A stretch of 53,338 nt of DNA from Lentibacillus juripiscarius JCM 12147 (GTDB lineage: Bacteria > Bacillota > Bacilli > Bacillales_D > Amphibacillaceae), in assembly GCA_001311805.1 (NCBI GenBank), contig BBCA01000020.1, positions 1 to 53,338 on the forward strand, read 5' to 3'. The position numbers and the translations under genes were made by a program. Position 1 is the first letter of the stretch; each line of letters begins with the position of its first letter. Shown in pieces: positions 20,264 to 29,825 of the stretch. The notes below the pieces were generated by a model. The model did no database searches and was not told the DNA's origin. It saw only the letters and a program-made list of their open reading frames with translations.

Positions 20264-21247
20264 GTGAATATAGTAGTATTCGTCATGACAATTGCCATAG
20301 CTTTTTAATTACCGTCCTTCTGTCCCCGATCTTCATTCCATTCCTAAGGCGTTTGAAGTTTGGACAAAGCATCCGTGAAGAAGGTCCGGAATCACATATC
20401 AAAAAGACAGGCACACCGACAATGGGCGGTATTATGATTATAGTCAGTGTAGTGATAACATCGCTTATCATGGTTAATAAGTACAGTTCAGGTACGATTG
20501 GGTATGAGTTATGGCTTTTGCTGTTTGTGATGGTTGGCTATGGTCTGCTTGGGTTCCTGGATGATTTCATCAAAGTTGCCATGAAGCGTAACCTGGGGCT
20601 TACCTCCGGACAAAATGCTTGGGCAGCTAGTCATTGCACTTATTTTTTATTTCATTCTGCAATACAATGATTTTGCAACTTATATTCATGTACCGGGAAC
20701 ATCTATTCAGCTTGAACTGGGCTGGGGATATGCCCTTTTGATTATCTTTATGCTTGTCGGGGCTTCTAATGCAGTGAATTTAACGGACGGACTGGATGGC
20801 CTGCTTGCTGGAACAGCGGCCATTGCATTTGGCGCCTTTGGCATTCTGGCGTGGTATGGTTTTCCGCAAAATGAAGTGACTATCTTTTCGCTGGCGGCAG
20901 TCGGGGCATTGCTTGGCTTTTTGGTATTCAATGCTCATCCGGCAAAAGTGTTTATGGGGGACACCGGTTCGCTGGCACTCGGCGGAAGCATCGCTGCTGT
21001 AGCTATTTTGACGAAGCTTGAGGTCATTTTAGTAATCGTTGGCGGTGTGTTCGTCATCGAAACGTTGTCTGTTATTATTCAGGTTATTTCATTTAAAACA
21101 ACCGGTAAAAGAATCTTTAAAATGAGCCCGCTGCATCATCACTATGAATTACTCGGATGGTCAGAATGGCGTGTTGTGACAACGTTCTGGCTGTTGGGAC
21201 TGATATTTGCAGCGCTAGGTATATATATTGAGGTGTGGATAGTTTGA
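20264..21247 (+). CDS. mraY: Phospho-MurNAc-pentapeptide-transferase MraY (frameshifted)
   Basis: MraY is a ten-helix membrane enzyme that loads phospho-MurNAc-pentapeptide onto undecaprenyl phosphate to make lipid I. It shows TPTMGGIMI, the catalytic [44 protein letters not shown] and [12 protein letters not shown], the signature loops with the Mg-binding Asp residues and HHH motif. The start is GTG 20264 behind AGGAGGAGAA. Frame breaks near 20305 (T-run) and 20612 (A-run, GQKMLGQLV when corrected) are homopolymeric. The corrected length is about 328 aa. Confidence 0.95.
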
Positions 21248-22589
21248 AGGCATTAACGAATTTCCCGTACGACCGTGTGCTTGTTTTGGGACTGGCAAAA
21301 AGTGGCAGTGCTGCTGCAAAACTCTTACTAGAGACCGGGAGAAAGGTCCGGGTGAATGATAAACAAGCGGTAGAGGACGGACTGCTTGATGAATTGCAGT
21401 CACGTGGAGCGGAACTGATTACCGGCTCCCATCCTTTATCTGTTTTGGATGACATGGAAGTAATCATCAAAAACCCGGGAATACCGTACGATAATCCTGT
21501 ACTGGTTGAAGCGGCCAGGCGGGATATACCAATTTAACGGAAATTGAGCTTGCCGGGATGCTCGTGGACAATACCATATTGGCATTACCGGTTCGAATGG
21601 TAAAACGACGACAACAACATTAGCCACCGAAATGCTCAATCAGGGGAATCAGGCAGCTAAAATTGCCGGTAATATCGGTACTGTTGCAACAGAGGTGGCA
21701 CAGACACTTGGGGAAAATGAGAAATTGGTCCTTGAGTTATCATCGTTTCAATTAATGGGTGTTCAGACCTTTAAACCTAATATTGCTGTTCTCTTAAATA
21801 TCTTTGAGGCACATCTCGATTACCATAAAACATTTGACAATTATCGGCAGGCCAAATGCAATATATTTGCCAGTCAGACCTCTGATGACTATCTCGTTTA
21901 TAATGCAGACGATCCGATTGTTGAGGCATCTGCGGCCATAGCAGCTTCCATGAAAGTTCCATTTTCAGCTTTGGGACGGGTTGAAAACGGTGCTTGGGCA
22001 GATGAAACCAGCATTTACTTCTGCGATGAAAAAATTGCTGATAAAAAAGATATCGTACTTGTCGGAAAGCATAATCTCGAAAATATTCTGGCTGCAGTCT
22101 GTGCCGCCAAATTGAGTGGTGCTGCAAATGAGGCGATACGGTATGTGCTGCAGACTTTTACCGGTGTAAAGCATCGTTTGCAGCATGTTGCGACTGTCAG
22201 AGATCGCATGTTTTATAATGATTCCAAAGCGACAAACATACTGGCAACACAAAAGGCTTTATCCGCATTCACCAATCCTGTGATCCTTTTGGCTGGTGGA
22301 CTAGACCGGGGGAAATGAATTTGACGATCTGAGGCCATATTTAGAGAATGTGAAGGGGATTGTCTTGTTCGGTGAGACGAAAGAAAAACTGAAGCGGATA
22401 GCTCTTGAGGCAGATATACCGTTTATTCGCACGACAGACCGGCTTGATGAGGCTGTCAAGCTTGCGTTTGATCACTCGGAGCAAGAGGATGTCATTTTGC
22501 TATCTCCTGCCTGTGCAAGCTGGGATCAGTATCGCACTTTTGAAGAAAGGGGAGACATGTTTGAACAAGCTGTGCATAGATTAATGTAG
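21244..22589 (+). CDS. murD: UDP-MurNAc-L-alanine:D-glutamate ligase MurD (frameshifted)
   Basis: MurD adds D-glutamate to UDP-MurNAc-L-Ala. It has the N-terminal nucleotide-fold [17 protein letters not shown], the P-loop [18 protein letters not shown] (after correction near 21575), [28 protein letters not shown] and [12 protein letters not shown]. The start TTG 21244 overlaps the mraY stop (21245-21247) and has GAGGTG 8 nt before it; this fits MurD N-termini better than the upstream GTG 21235. Frame breaks near 21535, 21575 and 22310 (G-run). The corrected length is about 448 aa. Confidence 0.95.
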
Positions 22590-22703
22590 GGGCTTGTTTC
22601 AGACTCAGCCGGAAAGGAATAAGGTCACACGAACTGAAATCGGCACACGGGCCGTTTTCGGGTTCCAGACCGGTGGTGTTCAATTGAGATGATCGGAGGA
22701 AAC

Positions 22704-23853
22704 GATGCCCCTATTCCAACAATCTGGAACGGGGTGTTTTTTGTGTTTCGAAAACTATTTAATACCAAATATGCACCAGACTACACGCTTTTCTTTGTTA
22801 TTTTGGCATTGCTTGTGGTAGGCACCATAATGGTTTACAGTTCTTCTTACGTGTGGGCAGAGTATAAGTATGCAGATCCGCATTTTTTTCTGAAACGGCA
22901 GATCCTTTTTAGCGGAGTAGGCATTGTTGCGATGCTTTTTTTCATGGCAATCCCATACACTGTCTGGAAAAAATACAGTAATAGTATACTGCTGGCGTGT
23001 TTTTTGATGCTTTTGATTGTGTTAATTCCAGGGATTGGTATGGAACGCGGTGGTGCACAGAGCTGGATTGGTGTCGGTGCCTTCAGCATTCAGCCTTCTG
23101 AATTTATGAAGCTTGGCCTGATTATCTTTTTGTCTGTATACCTGGCTGTACAGCAAAAGTATATAACATCGTTTAAGAAAGGTTTTTTCCGTCTCTGATA
23201 CTGGTGTTTACGGCATTTGGGCTAATTATGCTGCAGCCTGATCTGGGAACGGGTGTTGTGCTGGTTGCGACTTGCATGGTAATGATTTATGCTGCAGGGG
23301 CAAGACTGCTCCATTTCTCAGGGCTGATAGCAATTGGTGCTGTTGGATTTGCTGCGCTGATCCTTTCCGCTCCATACCGAATCAGTCGTATCACATCTTT
23401 TTTGAACCCGTGGGAAGATCCGACTGGTGATGGGTTTCAGATCATCCAGTCATTGTATGCAATCGGTCCAGGCGGGCTGATGGGCCTTGGTTTCGGGGAA
23501 AGTATTCAAAAGTATTTTTATCTCCCTGAACCGCAAAATGATTTATTTTTGCGATTATAGGAGAGGAGTTTGGATTTTTAGGCGGTACATTTGTTCTTGG
23601 ATTGTTCGTGCTGTTGTTTTGGAGGGGTGTTAAGATTGCTCTGCAAGCTCCTGATGCCTACGGAAGGTTTTTGGCGCTTGGCATTGTATCGATGCTGACT
23701 ATTCAGGTGATGATCAACATTAGTGTTGTCATTGGTTTAATTCCTGTTACTGGCGTTACACTTCCATTCTTAAGCTATGGTGGTTCTTCACTGACGCTCA
23801 CACTCTGCTCGGTTGGAATCCTATTGAATGTCAGCAGGTATGCCAAACTATGA
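22704..23853 (+). CDS. spoVE: SEDS family glycosyltransferase SpoVE (FtsW-like, frameshifted)
   Basis: SEDS proteins polymerise lipid II into glycan strands; SpoVE makes spore cortex with SpoVD. Ten hydrophobic segments, IMVYSSSYVWAEYK, WIGVGAFSIQPSEFMKLG, INISVVIGLIPVTGVTLPFLSYGGSS and the ending LLNVSRYAKL match SpoVE. Breaks near 23190 (T-run) and 23548. The start is uncertain: ATG 22704 has the best ribosome-binding site (GGAGG) but needs one more T at 22735-22740. GTG 22743 or ATG 22689 are in the long frame without correction but lack a good site. Length is about 383-388 aa. No murG or murB follows. Confidence 0.88.
22706..22740 (+). promoter_or_regulatory. Hairpin plus T6 at the 5' edge of spoVE
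   Basis: CCCC..TTCC and GGAA.GGGG form an imperfect stem followed by TG and six T. It resembles an intrinsic terminator but falls at the very start of spoVE, so it may attenuate read-through from murD or simply be coding sequence. Confidence 0.3.
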
Positions 23854-23882
23854 AAAATGCACAAATTGGTACATGTTTACTA

Positions 23883-23911
23883 CATATACCGCGGTAATAT
23901 GTGATATAATG
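23883..23911 (+). promoter_or_regulatory. Putative promoter with dyad operator upstream of divIB
   Basis: TGATATAAT (23903-23911) is an extended -10. Directly upstream and abutting it lies a near-perfect dyad, ACATAT-ACCGCGGT-A-ATATGT (23883-23903), where a repressor or activator could bind. No good -35 is present. Confidence 0.4.
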
Positions 23912-23924
23912 GGGGGCAATAGAA

Positions 23925-23950
23925 GCGGCATGCTATAATGCCGTTTTTGC
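23925..23950 (+). terminator. Short hairpin and T-tract between spoVE and divIB
   Basis: CGGCAT (23927-23932) pairs with ATGCCG (23939-23944), followed by TTTTTGC. It lies about 7 nt downstream of the predicted start of the 23903 promoter, so it could terminate spoVE transcripts or act as an attenuator for divIB. Confidence 0.55.
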
Positions 23951-23990
23951 TTTATCAGACTTTAATTATCCAAAAAGGGAAGAAATAGAA

Positions 23991-24787
23991 ATGGAGAAAA
24001 AGAATGTCGTTTCCATTGAGGATCGCATACCAACACTGAAACAGGAACGTAAAAAGAAGGCTAACCGCCGTCTTATATTTTATCTTTCTATTTTTTTCTT
24101 TTTAATTTCTATTATTGTCTATCTTCAGTCGCCCTTAAGTGACATCCGAACGATTAAAGTTACCGGGAACGCATTTGTTGCCGAAGAACAAGTGCTGGAT
24201 CAGGTTGACATGGCTGAAGGTGATAATATTTGGACAGTCGATAAGGAGGCTGTGAGCCAGGCGGCCGCATCTAATCCGGCAATTAAAAAGCTGAAGTACA
24301 TAGGCGCCTGCCATGGACGATTGAACTGAATATAACGGAAGTGAATCATGTTGGCTTCGTCAGCCGTGATGACAATGTTTATCCAATCCTAGGCAACGGG
24401 AAAGTGCTGACAGAACATGTTCAGTCTGATTCCATGAATGGCAATGCCCCACTCCTGGCCGGATTCTCTGAAGAGGCTTATCTGAAGGATATGGCGGAAC
24501 AACTTAGCTCATTGCCTGAAAGTATTCGCAGTCTGATTTCGGAAATACATTGGAAGCCAAATGACGGAAACAAGCATAAAATTCTGCTTTACATGAATGA
24601 CGGTAATCTCGTGGATGGAACAATCAGACACTTTGCGGATAAGATGAGTGTTTACCCGTCCATTGTTTCCCAGCTGGAGCCAGACAAAAAGGGGATTGTA
24701 CATATTGGAGTTGGCGCATACTTTGAAGAATTTGGAAGCGCTGGGGAAGATTCAGGTAATACAGACGGAACAACAAATGAAAATTAA
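23991..24787 (+). CDS. divIB: Cell division protein DivIB/FtsQ (frameshifted)
   Basis: DivIB is a bitopic divisome protein that stabilises the FtsL-DivIC-PBP2B complex. A basic N-terminus is followed by a membrane helix (LIFYLSIFFFLISIIVYL) and then a POTRA domain (SDIRTIKVTGNAFVAEEQVL), beta domain and an acidic disordered tail. One missing A near 24288 (ATTAAAAAGCTG) separates the two pieces. Correction gives KKAEVHRRLPWTIELNITEV, the conserved WP(x)T/S-type segment. The start ATG 23991 follows AGGGAAGAAA. The length is about 266 aa. Confidence 0.9.
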
Positions 24788-24816
24788 AGAAAAAATAAAA
24801 TAAAATAGCGAAATAA

Positions 24817-24846
24817 AAAGGATTTGGCTGTTTTTATATCGAAATT
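24817..24846 (+). promoter_or_regulatory. Putative sigma-H promoter of ftsAZ
   Basis: AAAGGATTT (24817-24825), 12 bp, then ATCGAAATT (24838-24846) match RNAGGAWWW-N11/12-RNNGAATWW with one -10 difference. B. subtilis ftsAZ has a sigma-H promoter used at the start of sporulation, which supports the reading. Confidence 0.5.
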
Positions 24847-24986
24847 AACGAATATATATTTTCTTTTTGATTATTCCTTTAAAATGATAGATTATAGGCA
24901 ATTAATAGAATGAAATAAAAACATCTGGTTGCAGCTGAATCTTATAGGATTGAATCAGATGCTTCTCGATCAGGAGGTGCCTTTCT

Positions 24987-26265
24987 TTGAATAACAGCGA
25001 AATACTAGTCAGTCTTGATATAGGTACATCAAAAATTAAAGTTATCATTGGAGAAGTTTTAAATGATACCCTGAATATATTGGGATGGGAACAGCCCATT
25101 CAAATGGTATGAAGAAAGGTGCAATTGTAGATATCGATCAGACTGTCCAGTCAATCCGGAATGCAGTTGAACAGGCGGAGCGTATGGTGGGCATGCAAAT
25201 TGACAGTGTGGTTGTAGGTATTGACGGGAAACACATCCAACTGCAGCCTTGTCACGGGGTTGTGGCTGTACAGAGTGAGAACCGGGAAATCGGTAACGAA
25301 GATATTAAACGTGTTATTGATGGAGCACAAGTGGTCTCGATTCCGCCGGAGCGCGAGATCATTGATGTGATTCCGAAACAATTCATTGTTGATGGCCTGG
25401 ATGAAATAACAGATCCGCGCGGGATGATTGGTGTACGGCTGGAAATGGAAGGGACGATTATCACCTGTTCCAAGACCGTTTTACATAACATCCTGAAATG
25501 TGTGGAACGCGCCAATCTCCATATTTCCGACATCTGTCTGCAGCCGCTAGCGTCAGGAACAGTCGCTTTATCGAAGGATGAGAAAAATCTTGGTGTGACA
25601 TTAATCGATGTTGGCGGGGGTTCCACGACTGTTTCCGTTTTTCAGAATGAACAATTGGCCAGTACAAGTGTCATACCGCTTGGAGGCGATAATATAACGA
25701 AGGATCTATCAATTGGTCTGCGTACATCAACAGAAGAAGCGGAAGATGTCAAACTAAATTATGGGCATGCATTTTATGATGATGCGCAGGAAGACGAAAC
25801 CTTCGAGGTGTCTATCATAGGCAGCAATCATTCGGAAGTGTACAATCAATTGCAAATTGCTGATATGATAGAGGCGCGGCTTGAAGAGATTTATGCGTAT
25901 GCCGAGCGGGAAATTCGCCGCATGGGTTACCAGCAATTGCCAGGCGGTTATGTCCTGACAGGTGGTACAATGAAAATGCCCGGTGTTCTTGAACTGGCAC
26001 AGGATTTGTTTCAGTCCAATGTCCGCATAGCAATTCCTGACTACATAGGTGTGCGTGAACCACAATTTGCTGCTGGTGTTGGCATCTTGCAATTTGCCTA
26101 CCGTAATGCGAAAATACAAGGAAAAGAATTATTGCCTTCTGTAGCAGCGGATCATGACGAAGCAAAGCCGAAACGTACGAAAAAGCCGGCTGAAACGGAT
26201 CAGCCTGCTAAAACAAAGAAAAAGAATCCGGACTGGCCAACTTGTTCAAGTACTTTTTTGATTGA
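24987..26265 (+). CDS. ftsA: Cell division protein FtsA (frameshifted)
   Basis: FtsA is an actin-like ATPase that tethers FtsZ to the membrane. Actin-fold motifs are SLDIGTSKIKVIIGE near the N-terminus, LIDVGGGSTTVSVF and GYVLTGGTMKMPGVLELA. One missing G near 25083 separates the first 30 residues, and one missing A near 26228 replaces the true end. Corrected, the protein finishes SGLANLFKYFFD, the amphipathic membrane-targeting helix, at TGA 26263-26265. The start is TTG 24987 with AGGAGGTG at 7-nt spacing. The length is about 426 aa. Confidence 0.95.
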
Positions 26266-26379
26266 GCAAGTGTTCGGTTTACTGCAGAACCGGACCGGGA
26301 ACTTCATATTTGCCCGGACGGAGACATGAAGTAACAATTTAAATGCGTTGTAATTCAGCATATTAGGAGGAACGGATGT

Positions 26380-27542
26380 ATGTTAGAGTTTGATACGAAC
26401 ATGGACCAGCTGGCAACGATAAAAGTAATTGGTGTAGGCGGCGGCGGAAGCAACGCTGTCAACCGCATGATTGAACACGGTGTAGAAGGTGTCGAATTCA
26501 TTGCTGTCAATACGGATTCACAAGCTCTGAATCTATCAAAGGCAGAAACGAAATTGCAAGTCGGCGGAAAATTAACGCGCGGACTTGGCGCAGGTGCTAA
26601 CCCTGAAGTAGGCAGAAAAGCTGCTGAAGAAAACAAGGAGCAGCTTGAGGAAGCACTACAGGGGGCTGACATGATTTTTGTTACAGCCGGAATGGGTGGA
26701 GGCACAGGAACCGGTGCCGCACCTGTAATTGCTCAAATAGCGAAGGAACTTGGTGCACTGACCGTTGGTGTTGTGACCCGGCCGTTCACCTTTGAAGGCA
26801 GAAGAAGATCGACACAGGCAGTTTCGGGGATTGATGCACTAAAAACAAATGTCGATACATTGATTGTCATTCCAAACGATCGCCTGCTTGAAATTGTTGA
26901 TAAAAATACACCAATGCTGGAGGCGTTCCGTGAGGCAGACAATGTATTGCGCCAGGGTGTTCAGGGCATTTCCGACCTGATCGCCAAACCAGGTCTCATT
27001 AATGTGGACTTCGCTGACGTGAAGACAATCATGTTTGATAAAGGGTCCGCATTGATGGGAATTGGAATTGCAACCGGCGAAAATCGGGCATCAGAAGCAG
27101 CGAAAAAAGCCATTTCCTCGCCACTATTGGAAACGTCCATCGACGGGGCACATGGTGTTTTAATGAACATTACCGGTGGAGCAACTTGAGCCTGTATGAA
27201 GTTCAGGAAGCTGCAGACCTCGTAACATCAGCGGCCGACAATGAAGTGAACGTCATCTTTGGTTCCGTCATCAATGAAAACTTAAAAGACGAAATAATTG
27301 TAACGGTCATTGCAACTGGTTTTGATGAGAGCCAGCAAGAGGATAATCAGCCAAGGCAGCGCCCGGTTATCAATCATAATCAGCATGCAGCGACAAGGGC
27401 TTCCGAAGACACGCCGCGCGAACGTGAGCAGGGACAAAGCCAGCAAAATCAGCAAAACCAGCAAAGCCGTCCGACCCCGAGTCAGCAAGAGGATGAATTG
27501 GACATCCCTACATTTCTGCGGAACCGCAACCGCAACCGATAA
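26380..27542 (+). CDS. ftsZ: Cell division GTPase FtsZ (frameshifted)
   Basis: FtsZ is the tubulin-like GTPase that forms the division ring. It has [17 protein letters not shown], the tubulin signature [13 protein letters not shown], and [11 protein letters not shown]. The C-terminal peptide [16 protein letters not shown] binds FtsA, SepF and EzrA. One missing base at about 27188 (GCAACTTGAGC; corrected to [14 protein letters not shown]) cuts the frame at the T7 synergy-loop end. A Gln-rich linker precedes the C-terminal peptide. The start ATG 26380 follows AGGAGG. The corrected length is about 387 aa. Confidence 0.97.
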
Positions 27543-27564
27543 AACCGGCTTTGGCTTTAATAAC

Positions 27565-27628
27565 TAATAGTGCGTGTTCAAAAGGAGAAAGTGTCATTTT
27601 ACCGGACTTTTTGAACAACCTCTAATAG
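27565..27628 (-). repeat. Interspersed repeat, family A copy 3 (inverted, short form)
   Basis: Read on the minus strand it runs TATTAGAGGTTGTTCAAAAA...TTTTGAACACGCACTATTA, with the same ends as the other copies and about 64 bp long. Confidence 0.75.
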
Positions 27629-27639
27629 GATGAATCAAA

Positions 27640-27683
27640 AAAACACCGCCAATCGTGTATACAACACGATTGGCGGTGTTTTT
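27640..27683. terminator. Strong terminator after ftsZ
   Basis: AAAAACACCGCCAATCGTG (27640-27658) pairs perfectly with CACGATTGGCGGTGTTTTT (27665-27683) around a 6-nt loop; it can work in both directions. Confidence 0.92.
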
Positions 27684-27710
27684 GTTAGGGAAAATCTAGG
27701 ACCTGCCTTC

Positions 27711-27797
27711 TCCGACAAAGTCCCTGATAAGCAGATAAAATTAGCCCCATTCCCTCTACACAAATTGACAGACTTTGCTGTCCAATCCCACTATACT
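27711..27797 (+). promoter_or_regulatory. Putative Spo0A-dependent spoIIG promoter
   Basis: TTGACA (27765-27770) and TATACT (27792-27797) are 21 bp apart, much longer than normal. The B. subtilis spoIIG promoter is known for such an over-long spacer and for activation by Spo0A. TCCGACAAA (27711-27719) and the -35 segment TTGACAGA each match the inverse 0A box (TTYGACAAA) with one or two differences. Confidence 0.55.
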
Positions 27798-27812
27798 CGT
27801 TGTAAAGGATGT

Positions 27813-27886
27813 TAGTTTTAGAAGCTCGGCACAACGCCAGCCTTAGTTGCACTTATGCAGTAAGAAAGAATTAATTCTTTCTTAAC
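27813..27886 (-). repeat. Interspersed repeat, family B copy 3 (inverted, truncated)
   Basis: On the minus strand it reads GTTAAGAAAGAATTAATTCT, then GCATAAGTGCAACTAAGG, and then diverges. The end forms a perfect 24-bp palindrome at 27861-27884. It occupies the spoIIGA leader. Confidence 0.65.
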
Positions 27887-27908
27887 TGGAAAGGAAAGGA
27901 AGAACCAT

Positions 27909-28826
27909 GTGACCATTTATCTTGATGCTGTCTGGCTTTTAAATTTCCTGCTGGATATGATGCTGCTCATGCTTACACAGGCACTGGCAAAAGACAGCAC
28001 AGGAAAGCTCAGAATTATTTTTGGTGCGTTCATTGCTTCGTTGTTGGTTCCGTTGTCCATTTACTATCCGGATTCATTTTTTACTAGTATGATAGGCAAA
28101 CTTATTTACTCTGTCATTATCATTCTCTGCAGCTTCCAATTTTATACCATCTATCGGATGGTTAAATTGTTTTTTCTATTTTATTTTGTAACTTTTTCCA
28201 TAGGGGGTGGATTGATAGCCATACACTTTCTTTTCCAAAACCCGGTTGGTCTATCTGCAAATGGAATTCTCACGTTTAACAGTGGTTACGGTGATCCAAT
28301 GAGCTGGCTGTTCGTCGCAGCAGGATTTCCGCTTTCCTGGTTGTTCACAAAGACCCGTATGGACAAGCACGCAGTAGAAAAAATCCGTTATGATCAGCTG
28401 TACCCGATTTCGATCCAAATGAAAAATATTGCCCACTCAACAACAGCTTATATTGACAGCGGGAACCAGTTGACAGATCCATTGACCAAAAATCCGGTTA
28501 TCATTTGTGATGAGCATTTTTTGAAACAATGGTTTTCAGAAAATGACTGGATGAAACTGAGGCCGTCCAGGATACGCTTGATTTCGAGCAGCTTCCTTCT
28601 GGCTGGGAAAAAGTTTCAGATTGTTCCTTACCAGGGGGTCGAAGGTAACCGTACATTTATGCTGGCTCTGAAGCCGGATCGAATAACGATTGATTATGAC
28701 GAAAAGGAGATTGTTACACACAAAGCATTGATAGGTATCCAATTTGCATCATTGACAAAAGATCAGTCTTATCATTGCCTGCTCCATCCGCAAATCATTA
28801 AGATGGCAGCAGCCACGTCGGCATGA
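27909..28826 (+). CDS. spoIIGA: Sigma-E processing aspartic peptidase SpoIIGA (internal out-of-frame patch)
   Basis: SpoIIGA is a mother-cell membrane protease that removes the pro-sequence of sigma-E. Five hydrophobic helices fill residues about 1-150, followed by an aspartic protease domain with the catalytic Asp in YIDSGNQLTDPLT. The frame is open for 305 residues (B. subtilis 309). However, about residues 218-235 read RPSRIRLISSSFLLAGKK, whereas an adjacent frame gives EAVQDTLDFEQLPSGWEK, which joins naturally to FQIVPYQGVEGN. Two compensating indels near 28560 and 28612 are likely. The start is GTG 27909 behind AAGGAAGG. Confidence 0.92.
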   Translation: MTIYLDAVWLLNFLLDMMLLMLTQALAKDSTGKLRIIFGAFIASLLVPLSIYYPDSFFTSMIGKLIYSVIIILCSFQFYTIYRMVKLFFLFYFVTFSIGGGLIAIHFLFQNPVGLSANGILTFNSGYGDPMSWLFVAAGFPLSWLFTKTRMDKHAVEKIRYDQLYPISIQMKNIAHSTTAYIDSGNQLTDPLTKNPVIICDEHFLKQWFSENDWMKLRPSRIRLISSSFLLAGKKFQIVPYQGVEGNRTFMLALKPDRITIDYDEKEIVTHKALIGIQFASLTKDQSYHCLLHPQIIKMAAATSA

Positions 28827-28857
28827 CTGGCGTGAATGGGTGATAAAATGAATGGCT

Positions 28858-28943
28858 TATAAAGGTTGTTCAAAAAGTCCGGTAAAAATGACACATCGAA
28901 TTTCTCGGTCCTTTTTATCCTCCTTTTTGAACACGCACTTATA
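28858..28943 (+). repeat. Interspersed repeat, family A copy 4, between spoIIGA and sigE
   Basis: TATAAAGGTTGTTCAAAAAG...TTTTTGAACACGCACTTATA, 86 bp, a deletion form of the long copy at 10562. It separates two genes that are a tight operon in B. subtilis. Confidence 0.8.
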
Positions 28944-28984
28944 CTGCCATTGTTTGCAATAATAGCGAAAAGGAGCGACTCAAT

Positions 28985-29704
28985 TTGGCATTACTCAGAC
29001 TTCGACTGCGTTTATGGTGGTATAAATTATTATTTAAGCTTGGTCTCAAAACAGATGAGATTTATTACATAGGCGGCAGTGAGGCTCTTCCTCCACCGTT
29101 GTCAAAAGAAGAAGAACAGCGGCTTTTGGAATTGCTCCCCAAAGGCGATAAATCGGCCAGGGCAATGCTCATTGAACGGAACCTCCGTTTAGTCGTCTAT
29201 ATTGCCCGTAAATTTGAGAATACTGGTATCAATATTGAAGACCTTATCAGTATCGGAACCATTGGGCTGATTAAGGCAGTCAATACATTCAACCCGGAAA
29301 AGAAAATTAAGCTGGCAACCTATGCATCAAGGTGTATTGAAAATGAAATACTAATGTACTTAAGACGAAACAATAAACTAAAATCTGAAATATCATTTGA
29401 CGAACCGCTGAACATTGATTGGGACGGCAACGAGCTGCTTCTGTCCGACGTTATGGGAACAGATGAAGATGTAACGACAAGAGACATGGAGACGAAGGTT
29501 GATAAACACTTGTTAAAAGATGCGCTTTCCCAATTGAATCCACGGGAAAAACAAATCATGGAACTTCGCTTCGGCCTGATTGGGCAGGAAGAAAAAACAC
29601 AAAAAGATGTAGCCGATATGCTAGGCATTTCACAGTCCTATATTTCACGGCTTGAGAAAAAAATTATACGTCGGCTGCAAAAAGAATTTAATAAAATGGT
29701 GTGA
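28985..29704 (+). CDS. sigE: RNA polymerase sigma-E factor (pro-sigma-E)
   Basis: Sigma-E is the early mother-cell sporulation sigma factor, made as an inactive precursor. The 239-residue frame is unbroken. The amphipathic pro-sequence ([20 protein letters not shown]) precedes the cleavage region [17 protein letters not shown]. Region 2 has [17 protein letters not shown] and [20 protein letters not shown]; region 4 ends with a helix-turn-helix ([20 protein letters not shown]). The start is TTG 28985, with AAAAGGAG 9 nt before it. It is expected to be read from the spoIIG promoter at 27765. Confidence 0.97.
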   Translation: MALLRLRLRLWWYKLLFKLGLKTDEIYYIGGSEALPPPLSKEEEQRLLELLPKGDKSARAMLIERNLRLVVYIARKFENTGINIEDLISIGTIGLIKAVNTFNPEKKIKLATYASRCIENEILMYLRRNNKLKSEISFDEPLNIDWDGNELLLSDVMGTDEDVTTRDMETKVDKHLLKDALSQLNPREKQIMELRFGLIGQEEKTQKDVADMLGISQSYISRLEKKIIRRLQKEFNKMV

Positions 29705-29760
29705 CCTGTACTGGCGTGATTTCCGGACGGTTTTAGACAAGCTATAGCTCAAGGCCACCT

Positions 29761-29789
29761 GCATAAAAACCCTCCTATGGGGAGATACT
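29761..29789 (+). promoter_or_regulatory. Putative sigma-F/sigma-G promoter of sigG
   Basis: GCATA (29761-29765), 15 bp, then GGAGATACT (29781-29789). The -10 matches GGNRANANT exactly and the -35 fits GYATA. B. subtilis sigG is transcribed by sigma-F and then by sigma-G. Confidence 0.75.
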
Positions 29790-29820
29790 GTCCATGAACA
29801 GCATCTCCAACCGGGAGGGT
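29769..29820 (+). promoter_or_regulatory. Long hairpin enclosing the sigG ribosome-binding site
   Basis: ACCCTCC (29769-29775) is complementary to GGAGGGT (29814-29820), and inside it GGAGAT.CTG (29781-29790) pairs with CAG.ATCTCC (29799-29808). The right arm is the Shine-Dalgarno sequence of sigG. A transcript starting at the local promoter (about 29796) would lack the left arm, while a read-through transcript from sigE would contain it. Confidence 0.65.
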
Positions 29821-29825
29821 AGAAC

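Noticed and set aside
27630..27815. A 61-codon open frame after ftsZ
   Set aside because: It is read through a perfect terminator and the spoIIG promoter region.
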